Below, in pieces: positions 25,949 to 34,986 of a stretch of 64,000 nt of DNA; the stretch's first letter is position 1; every line of letters starts with the position of its first letter. This stretch comes from Bdellovibrio sp. 22V. Its GTDB lineage: Bacteria > Bdellovibrionota > Bdellovibrionia > Bdellovibrionales > Bdellovibrionaceae. The position numbers were made by a program, and so were the translations under genes. The stretch spans positions 62,001 through 126,000 of the forward strand of contig NZ_CP125854.1 of the NCBI RefSeq assembly GCF_030169785.1, read 5' to 3'. The notes under the pieces are model-generated. The model was not told the origin of the DNA. It saw nothing but the letters and a program-made list of their open reading frames with translations, and did not search any database.

Positions 25949-26426
25949 GCTCGGGTGATTTGGCTTCGGGCGGGGATTTGCGTGCAGCGAAGTTATGGGT
26001 CTTCGTCGCTTCGGTCGGCACGCCATCCGGGCTCAGTTGCCGCCGCCCTCTGGGCGGTTCGCGCCATCGTGGCGCCGGCAAAGGCCGAGCCTTCGGACGA
26101 ACACCCATAATTTCGCTGCACGCAAATTTCGCTGAATTCATAAAGACAAGTTCAAAAAAATAAAGGCCACTTGGGAGTTTCTTGCTTCGTTATTTTGGTT
26201 GGTAGGGATGTTTGTTGCGCTTTTTTAAGAGTGTTTTTGGGGTCTAGGGATGGGAGATGGATTTCCAATGAATGTTGGTTTTTTTGATGTGGTCGTGGGT
26301 TTTGAATTAAATGATTCTTTGTTTCGGATTTTGGTGGAACGATTGTCTTGTGTCGATTTGAGATAGTGAGTTCGAATCTTAATTTGTAGTATTTAGAACT
26401 TATTCCTGTGTTCCGAAGGTTATAGC
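25949..26426. other. Non-coding region between protease and giant lipoprotein
   Basis: The left 180 bases are the GC-rich palindrome described at 25976-26126. The remaining 300 bases (26127-26426) are T/G-rich with no gene, terminator or clear promoter seen. Confidence 0.6.
25976..26126. repeat. Large imperfect palindrome (31-base arms), repeat family B
   Basis: Left arm 25976-26006 and right arm 26096-26126 are inverse copies with two mismatches (ATTTGCGTGCAGCGAA, TTATGGGT and TTCGTC are shared). The 90-base centre holds smaller hairpins (CCGCCC-TCT-GGGCGG; GCGCCATCGTGGCGC) and the GCTTCGG...CCATCCGG core also seen at 16236-16258. Confidence 0.85.
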
Positions 26427-29400
26427 ATGCGGAACGTCACGGTACTTCTCATCATGATCCATTTTCTAGTGGGGTGTTCGCTCAGCGGCAGTGTTCTTGA
26501 TATGAACGCGCTGACTCCACCGGTTCTTACTGACGCTCTTGGGGAGCGGATGGACTCCTTTGTCATTAACAAATCTTCGGATGTTCAGAATGTGACCGTG
26601 CAAGGGGAGTGTTTCTACGAGAATCAGGATATTCAAGTTTCGTTTGTTCCCGAAAACTCTTCTTTAGCGCAGCATGAAACGCGCAAATTCAATGCTCGGT
26701 GTGTGAATAATAAATTTGAACTGCAGCTTGATACGCAGGCATGGACGGACACCTCTTATAAAGTAGTTTTGGCTGTGACTTCGATTGCGGGTGTTTCTTC
26801 AAGCACTGAGGCATCAGTTCTTAAAGATATTGTGGCTCCGGTTGTCTCTTTCACTTCGGCGATTGCGGCGGAGGTTGGAAATGCGACTGTCGGGAGCATT
26901 CCTGTGGCGGGGACTTGTGAAAGTGAAGACGGGCCGGTTGAAATTTATTCGGGTGCGCAGTTGCTTTCAAGTTTTTCATGTCAAAGCAATGGAACCTTTG
27001 CGACGATGATTGACGGAGCGGGACTTCTTGAAGGCAGCAATGTTTTCGAAGTGAAGCAAAAAGATATTGCGAACAATGTGGGAACGGCAACAAGTATGAC
27101 TTTTAATAAAGATACGATTGCGCCCTTGTTGTTGCCAAGTTTTGGTTCTTTAGGCAGTGCGCTTAGCAACGACGATACGACTCGCCAGGTTTCCGTGACT
27201 CTGCCTTCGGATGGCGGCACTCAGTATAAGTATATTATTGTGAAGGACGCCGATTGCTCGGGACAGTGGGCGGCTGTGATGGCGGCGACGCCGGTTGCAG
27301 CCGGGACCGATATTCCTTTAAGTTTTAGCGGTGACGGCACTTATCGCATTTGTGCTTTGGCCGGAGACCAGGCTGATAACTGGGCATCGGCGGCGGGGCT
27401 CGTCGAAAGTGGCGCTGTTGTGATTGATAAGACGGCTCCTGCGTTGACAATTGCCACTCCGGTCGCGAATAGCAAAATCCATTCGACATTTACTCTTACG
27501 GGAACTTGTGAGGCAGGTCTGATTGTGAGTGCGACGGGGGATTTTACTCCAGCGCCGTCAACGCAAACATGCTCGGTGAGTGGCACTTACTCGATGAATC
27601 TTACTTTATCGGCGGGGGATGGAGCTAAAAATATTTCTGTCTCGACGACCGATGGTGCAGGCAATACGACGGCGGTTGCATTTCACTCGGTGACTAAAGA
27701 TACGCAGATTGTTCCGCCGAATGTGACGATGAATACGCCGGTGATGATGAGTGCCGCCTTGGCGAAGTTCACTGTGAACAATTGTTCCGATCATACAATG
27801 ATTATGCTGAAAGAACAAAACGCTCCGCCAGCTTTAGGAGATGCGGGTTGGCTGCCTTGTTCGACAGCGGCGCAAAACTATGTTTTTGATTTAAGCGCGA
27901 CGGATCAGCAAGGGCTGCGTAACGTGCGTTTTTATGCGCGCGATGAAGCTGGGAATATTTCGACAGCGACTGTTTTCACAATCACTTACGACTCAAAAGC
28001 GCCGATCATGACGTTGGATGCGGTGCCGACGTTGGCGAAAAACGTGGCGTATCCATTTGTCGTGTATGTGACAGAAGCCACTGTTTCGGCAACGGCTGTT
28101 TTATCGCTGCAGTATTCGGCCGACGGAGTGACCTGGAACAACGGGGCTTCACGTACTTTGGGGCTTGCCGGCCCAATGAATAACAAGTCTTTTGAAATTT
28201 CGTGGACACCGACAAGTTTTTATACCGGCTTAAAAGTACGTGCGGTTTTGACCGACGATAATGGCAACACAGGTTATGGCGAGTCGAATCTTTTCGACGT
28301 TGTCTTTGACGTGACTCCGCCAACAATCCTTGCAAATCAAATGAAGATCAACGGTTCTTTGACTCCGGATGATTCGGTTCGCTCTTACGTCACGGTGAGT
28401 TTGCAAGGTCACGATGCCGAGACAGCCGTGAGTGAGTTTTGTCTTAAGACGACTAACACAGCTCCTGCAGCGTCGGATGCGTGCTGGGTTTCCGTGAAAG
28501 CTCCGAAACCAGGTTTGGAAGAGTTGCCCGATCTTTTCCTGGTCGACTTTGACTTTTTCTTAGGAATTAATTTTGGGACTTACAACATTTATGCGTGGGT
28601 GAAGGACGTTGCCGGAAACATCAGCACGAACTCGGCGACTCTTAAGAAAGACTACAACACCGTCAATTATATTAATGATGCGCCTCCTGTTGTTGGCAAT
28701 TTTTTGGCGGTGAACTCGACGACGCCGAATGCTCCGCCGATCAATACCGATATGACTTTCGCAAACGGTGCTGCGGTTTATTTGAAGTGGAAAGCTTCGG
28801 ATAACGGTACGATTACGAAAGTGGAGTTGTATTCTTCGCAAGATGGCAGTCAGTACACTTTAATCAGCGATGCACTGGCAAATAATTCTGATAATGGAGC
28901 GGGCTGCAGTTATTCAGCTCCGCATACGGGATGTTATGTGTGGAATTCAACCTTCCCTAATAACACTTTCTTTAAATTGCAACTGCGTTTCACGGATAAT
29001 TACGGTCAGACTTCGCAGGTGACAAGTCCGCCGCTAAATAGCGGAAATGTGAATTTGCTGGCGGGGAATCAGGACCCGGGACATAACGGCAATGCCAAGC
29101 AAACAGTGTTTAACACGAATGTGGGCAATGATACGGCTCCTGGATCTTTGCTTGTAACGACAGACGGAAAAATTTTCTTCAACGATTCTTCTTATGGTTT
29201 GATGTATGTCGATCCAAAGACCAACAACTCGAAAGTGCTTTTGCGTTTGGCGAAGTCTAACGAAGATTCGTACGGTGACGGAATTCCAGTCGAACAGGCG
29301 CGTGCGAAGGCGATTTACAGAGCTACTCTGGATTATCAAAATCGTGTGCTTGTCTATGACCGCCATATGATCCGCCGAATTGACACGTCCGTTGAGCCCA

Positions 29401-31262
29401 TGACGATTGAAACTATTATCGGTGCCGATCCTGCCGGGAATTTAGGAACCAACACGGCTGATACTGTGGCGGATCCACGAGATTTAAAGATCGATATTTC
29501 TTATATTTCAACGAATGATCAAAGCTGGTTGATCCGTCGCCGCGCTATTTTTCAAGCGCATCCGAACGGGGATATTTATTTTGTCTCGGACAATCCAGGC
29601 AAGGGAAAAGACAACGGCGGGCGCATCCGCGTGTACAAAGGTTCGTTGGCAGTTCCGCGTGTGGAAGCGTTTCGGTTTTCAGGAACTGGAGCCAAAGATC
29701 TTCCGACATGGGATTTAAATACAAAAGACTATTCGTTCTTCAGTTTGCGTTATGACTCCCAAACGAGCGATATTTTAAAAGCGTACGTCAACGTTGTGTA
29801 CTCGGTTCCCGGCAACTCTTACGGGAATATGACGGAGCTGGATATCAACACGTGGATTGCAAACGGTGTTCATCCAAATCATCCTTATACGAATGCCAGC
29901 TTGAACTACTATGAAGTTCAGTCGATGGATGGCTATGTCTATCGCGCGAACCGGGCGACAGAGCATTCTCTGGTACGCTTGAATGATAATGGCACATGGA
30001 CCCGCGTTCTTGGCACCGGCGCCATGGGAGAATGTGCTGACGGAACGGCGGCGACTTCGTGTGCGGTTTCTTTGGACGATGCATTCGTGGATCGCTATGG
30101 TCGTATTTTCTTCTCCACTCGCGGGATCATCAAAACTGTTTACAATGGAAACGTTTATACCTTGTTCGGACAACGCAAAGACGCGGGTGATGGAGGTGTT
30201 GCAACCGACATGCGTCTTTCGATGGTTTATTATCTTGATCACGGTGCTGGTGACAGCGTCGTGATCTTAGATCATCAGCAAAATAAATTACGTGAGGTTT
30301 CTCCCGGAGCATCGCCGGAAGTGCGCCTCGTCGCAGGGAACGGACAAAACGGCAACGTGAATTTCGCAACCGCGGCCAATGCTCAGAATATTCGTCTGGG
30401 GAACTGGTGGGATCCAAACCCATTTGCAACCAATCCTGCGAATGGTGACATTTACATGAACTGTTCGGCGGCTTCGATTCTTACAACACCTCCGGATGGC
30501 TATACTTCATATCACAGTGTGTGCCGCCTTAACCGGGCAACGGGACTTTGGGAAGAGCTCTTTGATGGACAGGGCGCTACACCCAGCTACACGCAAGCGA
30601 CAGTGGCCCGCGCTGATTTACAACTTGCCGGTTATTCACCGGAAGTCGTCGCGTACCAAGGTGGAAATTTCTTAATCAATCAATTCTACTGGAACGGCAC
30701 CGCCCACAATAGCAGCCATTTCCGTTTGGTGACTCCGACGACTACTAATTACGTTGCAGGTACTATCGCGCAAAATCAAGACGGGGATGTATGCCCTGAC
30801 GGATCTTCCGCGAATTGTGATATCGGACCTCGCGGCGTTCATACAAAGGGAGCACCCGTTTATTACGGCCCGCTTTCGGGTTGGCTCTTTAATCCGACTC
30901 GGTCGTCGGCATACGCTGCGGATATGCACGTTGTTGCCGGTGGTGTCGCAAACAAAATGCTGACTCTGCCCACGGCACCGGGCGGATTTGCTTATGATGC
31001 CGGAAGTATTTATTACTGTTCTGGCGGCAAAGTCTATAAGGCGACAATCACGAATGCGGGAGATCTCACTTCAAAAGCGAATTGGCCGCTGGTGTACAAC
31101 ACGCACTTTACCGTCACGGAATTGACGATGCCGACGGATAATATTGTCTGCGAGGGGCGACGTATTCTTGTGAAGGCCGCGTCAGGACCGAAACCAAAAC
31201 GCCTTGTTATGATGGTGAAACAAAACGGTCTTCCCGCAATCATTGAATATTTCCTGCCTTAA
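26427..31262 (+). CDS. Giant surface lipoprotein with Ig-like repeats and a C-terminal beta-propeller-like region
   Basis: 1611 residues. The lipoprotein signal MRNVTVLLIMIHFLVGC has its lipobox Cys at 17. Residues about 40-760 contain repeated bacterial Ig-like modules, recognisable by TKDTIAP, IDKTAPALT, YDSKAPIMT and FDVTPPTI at module boundaries. The last 750 residues have NHL/propeller-like repeats (GLMYVDPKTN, VYDRHMIRRID, VVILDHQQNKLREV, NGDIYFVSD). No catalytic motif seen. Likely an outer-membrane-anchored adhesion or scaffold protein. Start chosen because the signal peptide begins there; no strong ribosome site. GC-rich palindrome and T/G-rich DNA precede it. Confidence 0.85.
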   Translation: MRNVTVLLIMIHFLVGCSLSGSVLDMNALTPPVLTDALGERMDSFVINKSSDVQNVTVQGECFYENQDIQVSFVPENSSLAQHETRKFNARCVNNKFELQLDTQAWTDTSYKVVLAVTSIAGVSSSTEASVLKDIVAPVVSFTSAIAAEVGNATVGSIPVAGTCESEDGPVEIYSGAQLLSSFSCQSNGTFATMIDGAGLLEGSNVFEVKQKDIANNVGTATSMTFNKDTIAPLLLPSFGSLGSALSNDDTTRQVSVTLPSDGGTQYKYIIVKDADCSGQWAAVMAATPVAAGTDIPLSFSGDGTYRICALAGDQADNWASAAGLVESGAVVIDKTAPALTIATPVANSKIHSTFTLTGTCEAGLIVSATGDFTPAPSTQTCSVSGTYSMNLTLSAGDGAKNISVSTTDGAGNTTAVAFHSVTKDTQIVPPNVTMNTPVMMSAALAKFTVNNCSDHTMIMLKEQNAPPALGDAGWLPCSTAAQNYVFDLSATDQQGLRNVRFYARDEAGNISTATVFTITYDSKAPIMTLDAVPTLAKNVAYPFVVYVTEATVSATAVLSLQYSADGVTWNNGASRTLGLAGPMNNKSFEISWTPTSFYTGLKVRAVLTDDNGNTGYGESNLFDVVFDVTPPTILANQMKINGSLTPDDSVRSYVTVSLQGHDAETAVSEFCLKTTNTAPAASDACWVSVKAPKPGLEELPDLFLVDFDFFLGINFGTYNIYAWVKDVAGNISTNSATLKKDYNTVNYINDAPPVVGNFLAVNSTTPNAPPINTDMTFANGAAVYLKWKASDNGTITKVELYSSQDGSQYTLISDALANNSDNGAGCSYSAPHTGCYVWNSTFPNNTFFKLQLRFTDNYGQTSQVTSPPLNSGNVNLLAGNQDPGHNGNAKQTVFNTNVGNDTAPGSLLVTTDGKIFFNDSSYGLMYVDPKTNNSKVLLRLAKSNEDSYGDGIPVEQARAKAIYRATLDYQNRVLVYDRHMIRRIDTSVEPMTIETIIGADPAGNLGTNTADTVADPRDLKIDISYISTNDQSWLIRRRAIFQAHPNGDIYFVSDNPGKGKDNGGRIRVYKGSLAVPRVEAFRFSGTGAKDLPTWDLNTKDYSFFSLRYDSQTSDILKAYVNVVYSVPGNSYGNMTELDINTWIANGVHPNHPYTNASLNYYEVQSMDGYVYRANRATEHSLVRLNDNGTWTRVLGTGAMGECADGTAATSCAVSLDDAFVDRYGRIFFSTRGIIKTVYNGNVYTLFGQRKDAGDGGVATDMRLSMVYYLDHGAGDSVVILDHQQNKLREVSPGASPEVRLVAGNGQNGNVNFATAANAQNIRLGNWWDPNPFATNPANGDIYMNCSAASILTTPPDGYTSYHSVCRLNRATGLWEELFDGQGATPSYTQATVARADLQLAGYSPEVVAYQGGNFLINQFYWNGTAHNSSHFRLVTPTTTNYVAGTIAQNQDGDVCPDGSSANCDIGPRGVHTKGAPVYYGPLSGWLFNPTRSSAYAADMHVVAGGVANKMLTLPTAPGGFAYDAGSIYYCSGGKVYKATITNAGDLTSKANWPLVYNTHFTVTELTMPTDNIVCEGRRILVKAASGPKPKRLVMMVKQNGLPAIIEYFLP

Positions 31263-31320
31263 GAACGAATGCTGTTCACAAAACGAAGCTCTTCTGTTTC
31301 AATCGAAACAGGAGCTCTGC

Positions 31321-32136
31321 ATGGATTTTTATTCGCAAAAATGGACACATCTCAAAACGCAGTTGAACGGAACCGTCCTTTGGTTGACGCTCGACAATGC
31401 CGAACAAAGCAACGCGATTTCTTTGGAAATGGTGGATTCATTGACACGCGTTTTGAAGCATGCGGATTTTGATCCGGCAGTGCGTGTGATTGTGATCAAG
31501 GGGGAAGGCACTTCTTTTTGCGCTGGCGGCGACATCAAAGCGATGCAAAATAAAACCGGCATGTTCGCTGGTGAAGGCAATGAATTGCGCATGCGCTACA
31601 TCCATGGCATTCAGCAAATTCCTAAATGTATTGAAGAGCTTTCGACGCCAGTGATTGCGATGGTCAATGGACCGGCGATCGGTGCGGGTTGTGATCTGGC
31701 GATGATGTGTGATTTGCGTATCGGCACCACGAAATCCAAATTCGGCGAAACTTTCGTGAAGCTGGGACTTGTTCCCGGCGACGGCGGGACGTTCTTCCTT
31801 CAGCGTGTGATCGGCTTCTCTAAAGCCATGCAAATGTCTTTAACGGGGGATTTGGTCGCCGGGGACGAGGCGCAACGCTGGGGTCTTCTGAATTATTTTG
31901 TTGATGAAGCTGATCTAGAAAATGAAACGCAGAAACTGGCAGAGAAGATCGCAAACAATGCTCCCATCGCCGTGCAAATGACAAAGAAGGCGATGAAGAT
32001 GGCATATCTTAATGATTTGCATACGATTTTGGATTTGTCTGCGGCTTATCAAGGAATCACGCAAAGAACCGAGGATCACTTTACGGCTTTGCAAGCGATG
32101 AAAGACAAAAGGGTTCCTGAATTTAAAGGAAGTTAA
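31321..32136 (+). CDS. Enoyl-CoA hydratase/isomerase family protein
   Basis: 271 residues, crotonase fold. NAISLEMVDSL and AGGDIKAM (oxyanion-hole region) come first, then VNGPAIGAGCDLAMMCDLRI and FGETFVKLGLVPGDGG. In hydratases the first catalytic Glu is in GGGCE; here it is GAGCD, while the second Glu (GETF) is kept, so the reaction may not be classical hydration. ATG 31321 follows CAGGAG. It begins 58 bases after the giant lipoprotein and may be transcribed with it. Its stop shares TTAA with the convergent lipoprotein gene. Confidence 0.88.
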   Translation: MDFYSQKWTHLKTQLNGTVLWLTLDNAEQSNAISLEMVDSLTRVLKHADFDPAVRVIVIKGEGTSFCAGGDIKAMQNKTGMFAGEGNELRMRYIHGIQQIPKCIEELSTPVIAMVNGPAIGAGCDLAMMCDLRIGTTKSKFGETFVKLGLVPGDGGTFFLQRVIGFSKAMQMSLTGDLVAGDEAQRWGLLNYFVDEADLENETQKLAEKIANNAPIAVQMTKKAMKMAYLNDLHTILDLSAAYQGITQRTEDHFTALQAMKDKRVPEFKGS

Positions 32137-32963
32137 GTCGATTCTGCGATTTTTTCCAGTTCCTGCGCGCGATCCAAAATGTTTTCGCGCAGGCGCTTTC
32201 TTTGGACTTCGGAAAGTGTTTTCCAAAAATCATTCACCAGAAAATTTTGAAAAGCCTTTTTGTGAGCATCGAGCGCCTCCGTGTAGGCGGGCAGGCGCAC
32301 GGCCTCAAAATCTTCGTAAAAATCCCCGACGAATTTTTTTAAGGTTTCAGGATTTTTTCGTGCTTCAAGGAATTGTGACAGAACATGTTCTTTGTTTTGA
32401 TTTTGCAGCTTCCACGGAAAAGGATGCGTTTCTAAAAACTTGTTCAGACGGTCGCGTTGATCTTTGGATATGCCTCCGACCCAAAACTCCAAGGAGCGGC
32501 GGTAGCGTTTATAAGCTTCCCTCTGCGCGTGATCGGAGTCGCCGTTGCGGTCTTCACTTTTTTGAATTTCTTTATGAAGCTCCCCCGAGAAATGGTCGTA
32601 CTGCGAAGGCTTGAGCGACAATGTCGTTTTTATGGCGCTGTCTTTAAAATAGCTTGAGAATTTTTTGACATAAGTTTGAAAATCCGCAAACTGCGCCGCG
32701 ACCTTCTGGGCATCCAGAGTGTCCTTGGCGACCGCGGGCTCCAACTCGCGAAGTTTCTTGGCAACCTCGGGGAAAAGTTCTTTTTTTGCGCGGCCCAGAT
32801 CTTTTTGAATATTCTTTTTCAGATTTTCTTTTTGCTCACTTGTGAGATCAAAGTAGTCGTCGGCCTCGGAAACGGCAAGCGTATCAAAGAAACGAACAAG
32901 AACGTCCGAACGGCTGCAGGCGAGAGTGTTAAAGAGGATGAAAATTAAAAATAAATATCTCAT
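32133..32963 (-). CDS. DUF6279-type lipoprotein
   Basis: 276 residues. Lipoprotein signal MRYLFLIFILFNTLACS with lipobox LAC, then a fully helical protein beginning YFDLTSEQKENLKKNIQKDLGRAKKELFPEVAK. The opening helices and DLTSEQ motif match DUF6279, a family of helical lipoproteins of unknown role. Its ATG overlaps the stop of the upstream membrane-protein gene (ATGA), so the pair is translationally coupled. The longer frame upstream is rejected because it would place the signal peptide internally. Confidence 0.75.
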   Translation of the reverse strand: MRYLFLIFILFNTLACSRSDVLVRFFDTLAVSEADDYFDLTSEQKENLKKNIQKDLGRAKKELFPEVAKKLRELEPAVAKDTLDAQKVAAQFADFQTYVKKFSSYFKDSAIKTTLSLKPSQYDHFSGELHKEIQKSEDRNGDSDHAQREAYKRYRRSLEFWVGGISKDQRDRLNKFLETHPFPWKLQNQNKEHVLSQFLEARKNPETLKKFVGDFYEDFEAVRLPAYTEALDAHKKAFQNFLVNDFWKTLSEVQRKRLRENILDRAQELEKIAEST

Positions 32964-33544
32964 TCCGATCTTTGTTTTAGAACGGCTCTCCGTAAGAGAA
33001 AACCCTCTATGACAAGATACAGAATGAAACTCACCGTCAGGCCAATACCTTTGAGGAGAGCCCAAGCCGTCGTGCTCCATGCCAGTGCCGCCCACACCGC
33101 AAGGCCCGTGTGAATGGCAAAGAAAAATCCCGAACGAATTGTAATGCCTGTCATACGTTCTTTAATAAATGGCGGAAACTGATGACCTTGAAGTTCGGCA
33201 AGGTAACTGAGTAACGGTTTTTTAATAAGAACGGAACCCCAAAGTGCTAAAGCAAAAGCGCCTTCCATCAACGCAGGTTGAAGTTTAAACCACAGGCCTT
33301 CGCTGGAAATTAAAGAGATTGCTCCTAAACCCAAAAGCAGTCCGTTTCCGAACCACGTGATCTTCTGAACTTTTTTGTATTTGATAAGTTCGTAAGTAAT
33401 TTCACCAACTCCGAAAACCATTCCGGCAATCAAGCCCGCCATGGTCCCGTAATATTCTTCAATCAAAGTGAAAGCGATGACGGGAACGAGGCCGGCGAAG
33501 AAAAGACTCGCGGCTTGGGCTTTGGGATTATTGGCGTTACTCAT
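32960..33544 (-). CDS. YciB/IspZ-like inner-membrane protein
   Basis: 194 residues with five or six hydrophobic helices. Segments such as TYELIKYKKVQKITWFGNGLLLGLGAISLIS and KLQPALMEGAFALALWGSVLIKKPLL resemble YciB/IspZ, a septation-linked membrane family in which KPT is conserved. Here the corresponding site reads KLQP, so the assignment is tentative. It lies between pyrC and the DUF6279 lipoprotein gene with four-base overlaps at both ends, forming a three-gene operon. Confidence 0.6.
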   Translation of the reverse strand: MSNANNPKAQAASLFFAGLVPVIAFTLIEEYYGTMAGLIAGMVFGVGEITYELIKYKKVQKITWFGNGLLLGLGAISLISSEGLWFKLQPALMEGAFALALWGSVLIKKPLLSYLAELQGHQFPPFIKERMTGITIRSGFFFAIHTGLAVWAALAWSTTAWALLKGIGLTVSFILYLVIEGFLLRRAVLKQRSE

Positions 33545-34896
33545 AAATTCGTTTCATCAAAATCGACTGGTTTGCCTGAAGCGGCGGAAACGACCTGATC
33601 ATTCTCCATGACCACATGGCCTCCGACAACAGTGTGGGTCATCCAACCTGTCACCGACATGCCATGAAACGGAGTCCATCCGCAGCGGCTCGCAATCCAT
33701 GAGTTGTCGATAGTTTTCGTTTTCTTTAAATCCACCAGAGTGACATCGGCGTCAAAACCCTCTTGCAGGCGTCCTTTGTTTTTAATTCCAAAAACGCGGC
33801 GAGGATTTTCTGTCACCATCTCGACAAAGCGTAACAGACTTAAGCGTCCTTCATGAACGTGGTTCAGCATAATCGGTACTAAAGTTTGCACGCCGGGAAC
33901 TCCCGAAGGGCTTGAAGGATAGGGTTTCTCTTTTTCTTCGCGCGTGTGCGGAGCATGGTCCGAGCCGATAACATCGACGGTGCCGTCCAGAACCGCTTTC
34001 CAAATACGGTCCATGTGGCGTTTTTCCCGAATGGGCGGGTTCTGCTGGGCATAAGTTCCCAGTTTGTCATAACAGTCCGGAGCATAAAGAGTCAGATGCT
34101 GTGGAAGCACTTCCACAGTCGCGATGTCCTTCGCGTTTTTCAGAATGTCCATCTCTTCGCCCGTGGAAACATGTAAAACGTGAATGCGACGGCCGGTTTT
34201 TCGCGCAATTCTTAAAAGGCGGGTCGTTGAGTTCACCGCGGTCTCAACATCACGCCATACGGGGTGAAAGTGCGGGTCGGCATTATCAACTGCAATATGC
34301 TTTCTTTCGCGCAGACGCATTTCATCTTCGCTATGGATAATCACGCGGCGATGGCCTTGGCTTAGGATTTTTTCTAAAGTGGCATCGTCTTCAACCAAAA
34401 GATTTCCGGTCGAGCTGCCCATAAAAATCTTAATACCTGAACAATGACGAAGCCGTTCAAGATTTCCAAGGTTCGCGACGTTGTCATGGGAACCGCCGAT
34501 AAAGAAAGCATAGTTACAGTGAGCACGCCCTTGCGCTCTCTGCAATTTGTCCTGGAAAAGCTCTGTCGTTGTGGTCGGGGGATTGGTATTCGGCATTTCA
34601 AAAATGCTCGTAACACCGCCAAGGATAGCGGCCTTTGTTCCTGTTTCGAGGTCTTCTTTGTGAGTTAATCCGGGTTCGCGAAAGTGAACCTGGCTATCAA
34701 TCACTCCGGGCAGAACATGAAGGCCTTTAGCATCGATGGTTCTGAGAGCAGACTCACGAATGGAGGTGCTGATTTTTTCGATGCGTCCATCCCGGATACC
34801 GATATCGGCCTGTTGCTCTACCAAGCCATTCCCATTCGGGTGAGGAAGAATGCAAGTTCCGCCTTGTATTAGAAGATCGAAAGGTTTTTGAGACAT
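33541..34896 (-). CDS. pyrC: Dihydroorotase-family amidohydrolase
   Basis: 451 residues. Would interconvert N-carbamoyl-aspartate and dihydroorotate in pyrimidine synthesis. GVIDSQVHFREPGLTHKEDL is the metal-binding start, but the first His of the usual HxH is Gln (SQVHF). I recall this DxQxH variant from a proteobacterial subgroup annotated as dihydroorotase. EMPNTNPPTTT, KIFMGSSTGNLLVED, HSEDE, HVLHVSTGEE and GSDHAPHTREEK follow. No other pyr gene is near. It starts the three-gene leftward operon. Confidence is in the family rather than in the exact reaction. Confidence 0.8.
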   Translation of the reverse strand: MSQKPFDLLIQGGTCILPHPNGNGLVEQQADIGIRDGRIEKISTSIRESALRTIDAKGLHVLPGVIDSQVHFREPGLTHKEDLETGTKAAILGGVTSIFEMPNTNPPTTTTELFQDKLQRAQGRAHCNYAFFIGGSHDNVANLGNLERLRHCSGIKIFMGSSTGNLLVEDDATLEKILSQGHRRVIIHSEDEMRLRERKHIAVDNADPHFHPVWRDVETAVNSTTRLLRIARKTGRRIHVLHVSTGEEMDILKNAKDIATVEVLPQHLTLYAPDCYDKLGTYAQQNPPIREKRHMDRIWKAVLDGTVDVIGSDHAPHTREEKEKPYPSSPSGVPGVQTLVPIMLNHVHEGRLSLLRFVEMVTENPRRVFGIKNKGRLQEGFDADVTLVDLKKTKTIDNSWIASRCGWTPFHGMSVTGWMTHTVVGGHVVMENDQVVSAASGKPVDFDETNL

Positions 34897-34986
34897 GTAT
34901 CACCTCGGATTGAAAAGACGATATCACCACCTACCTTCGAAGGTCCAGCATTGACGAGGTCCTTTGGATAGGCGAGAATTTGAATT

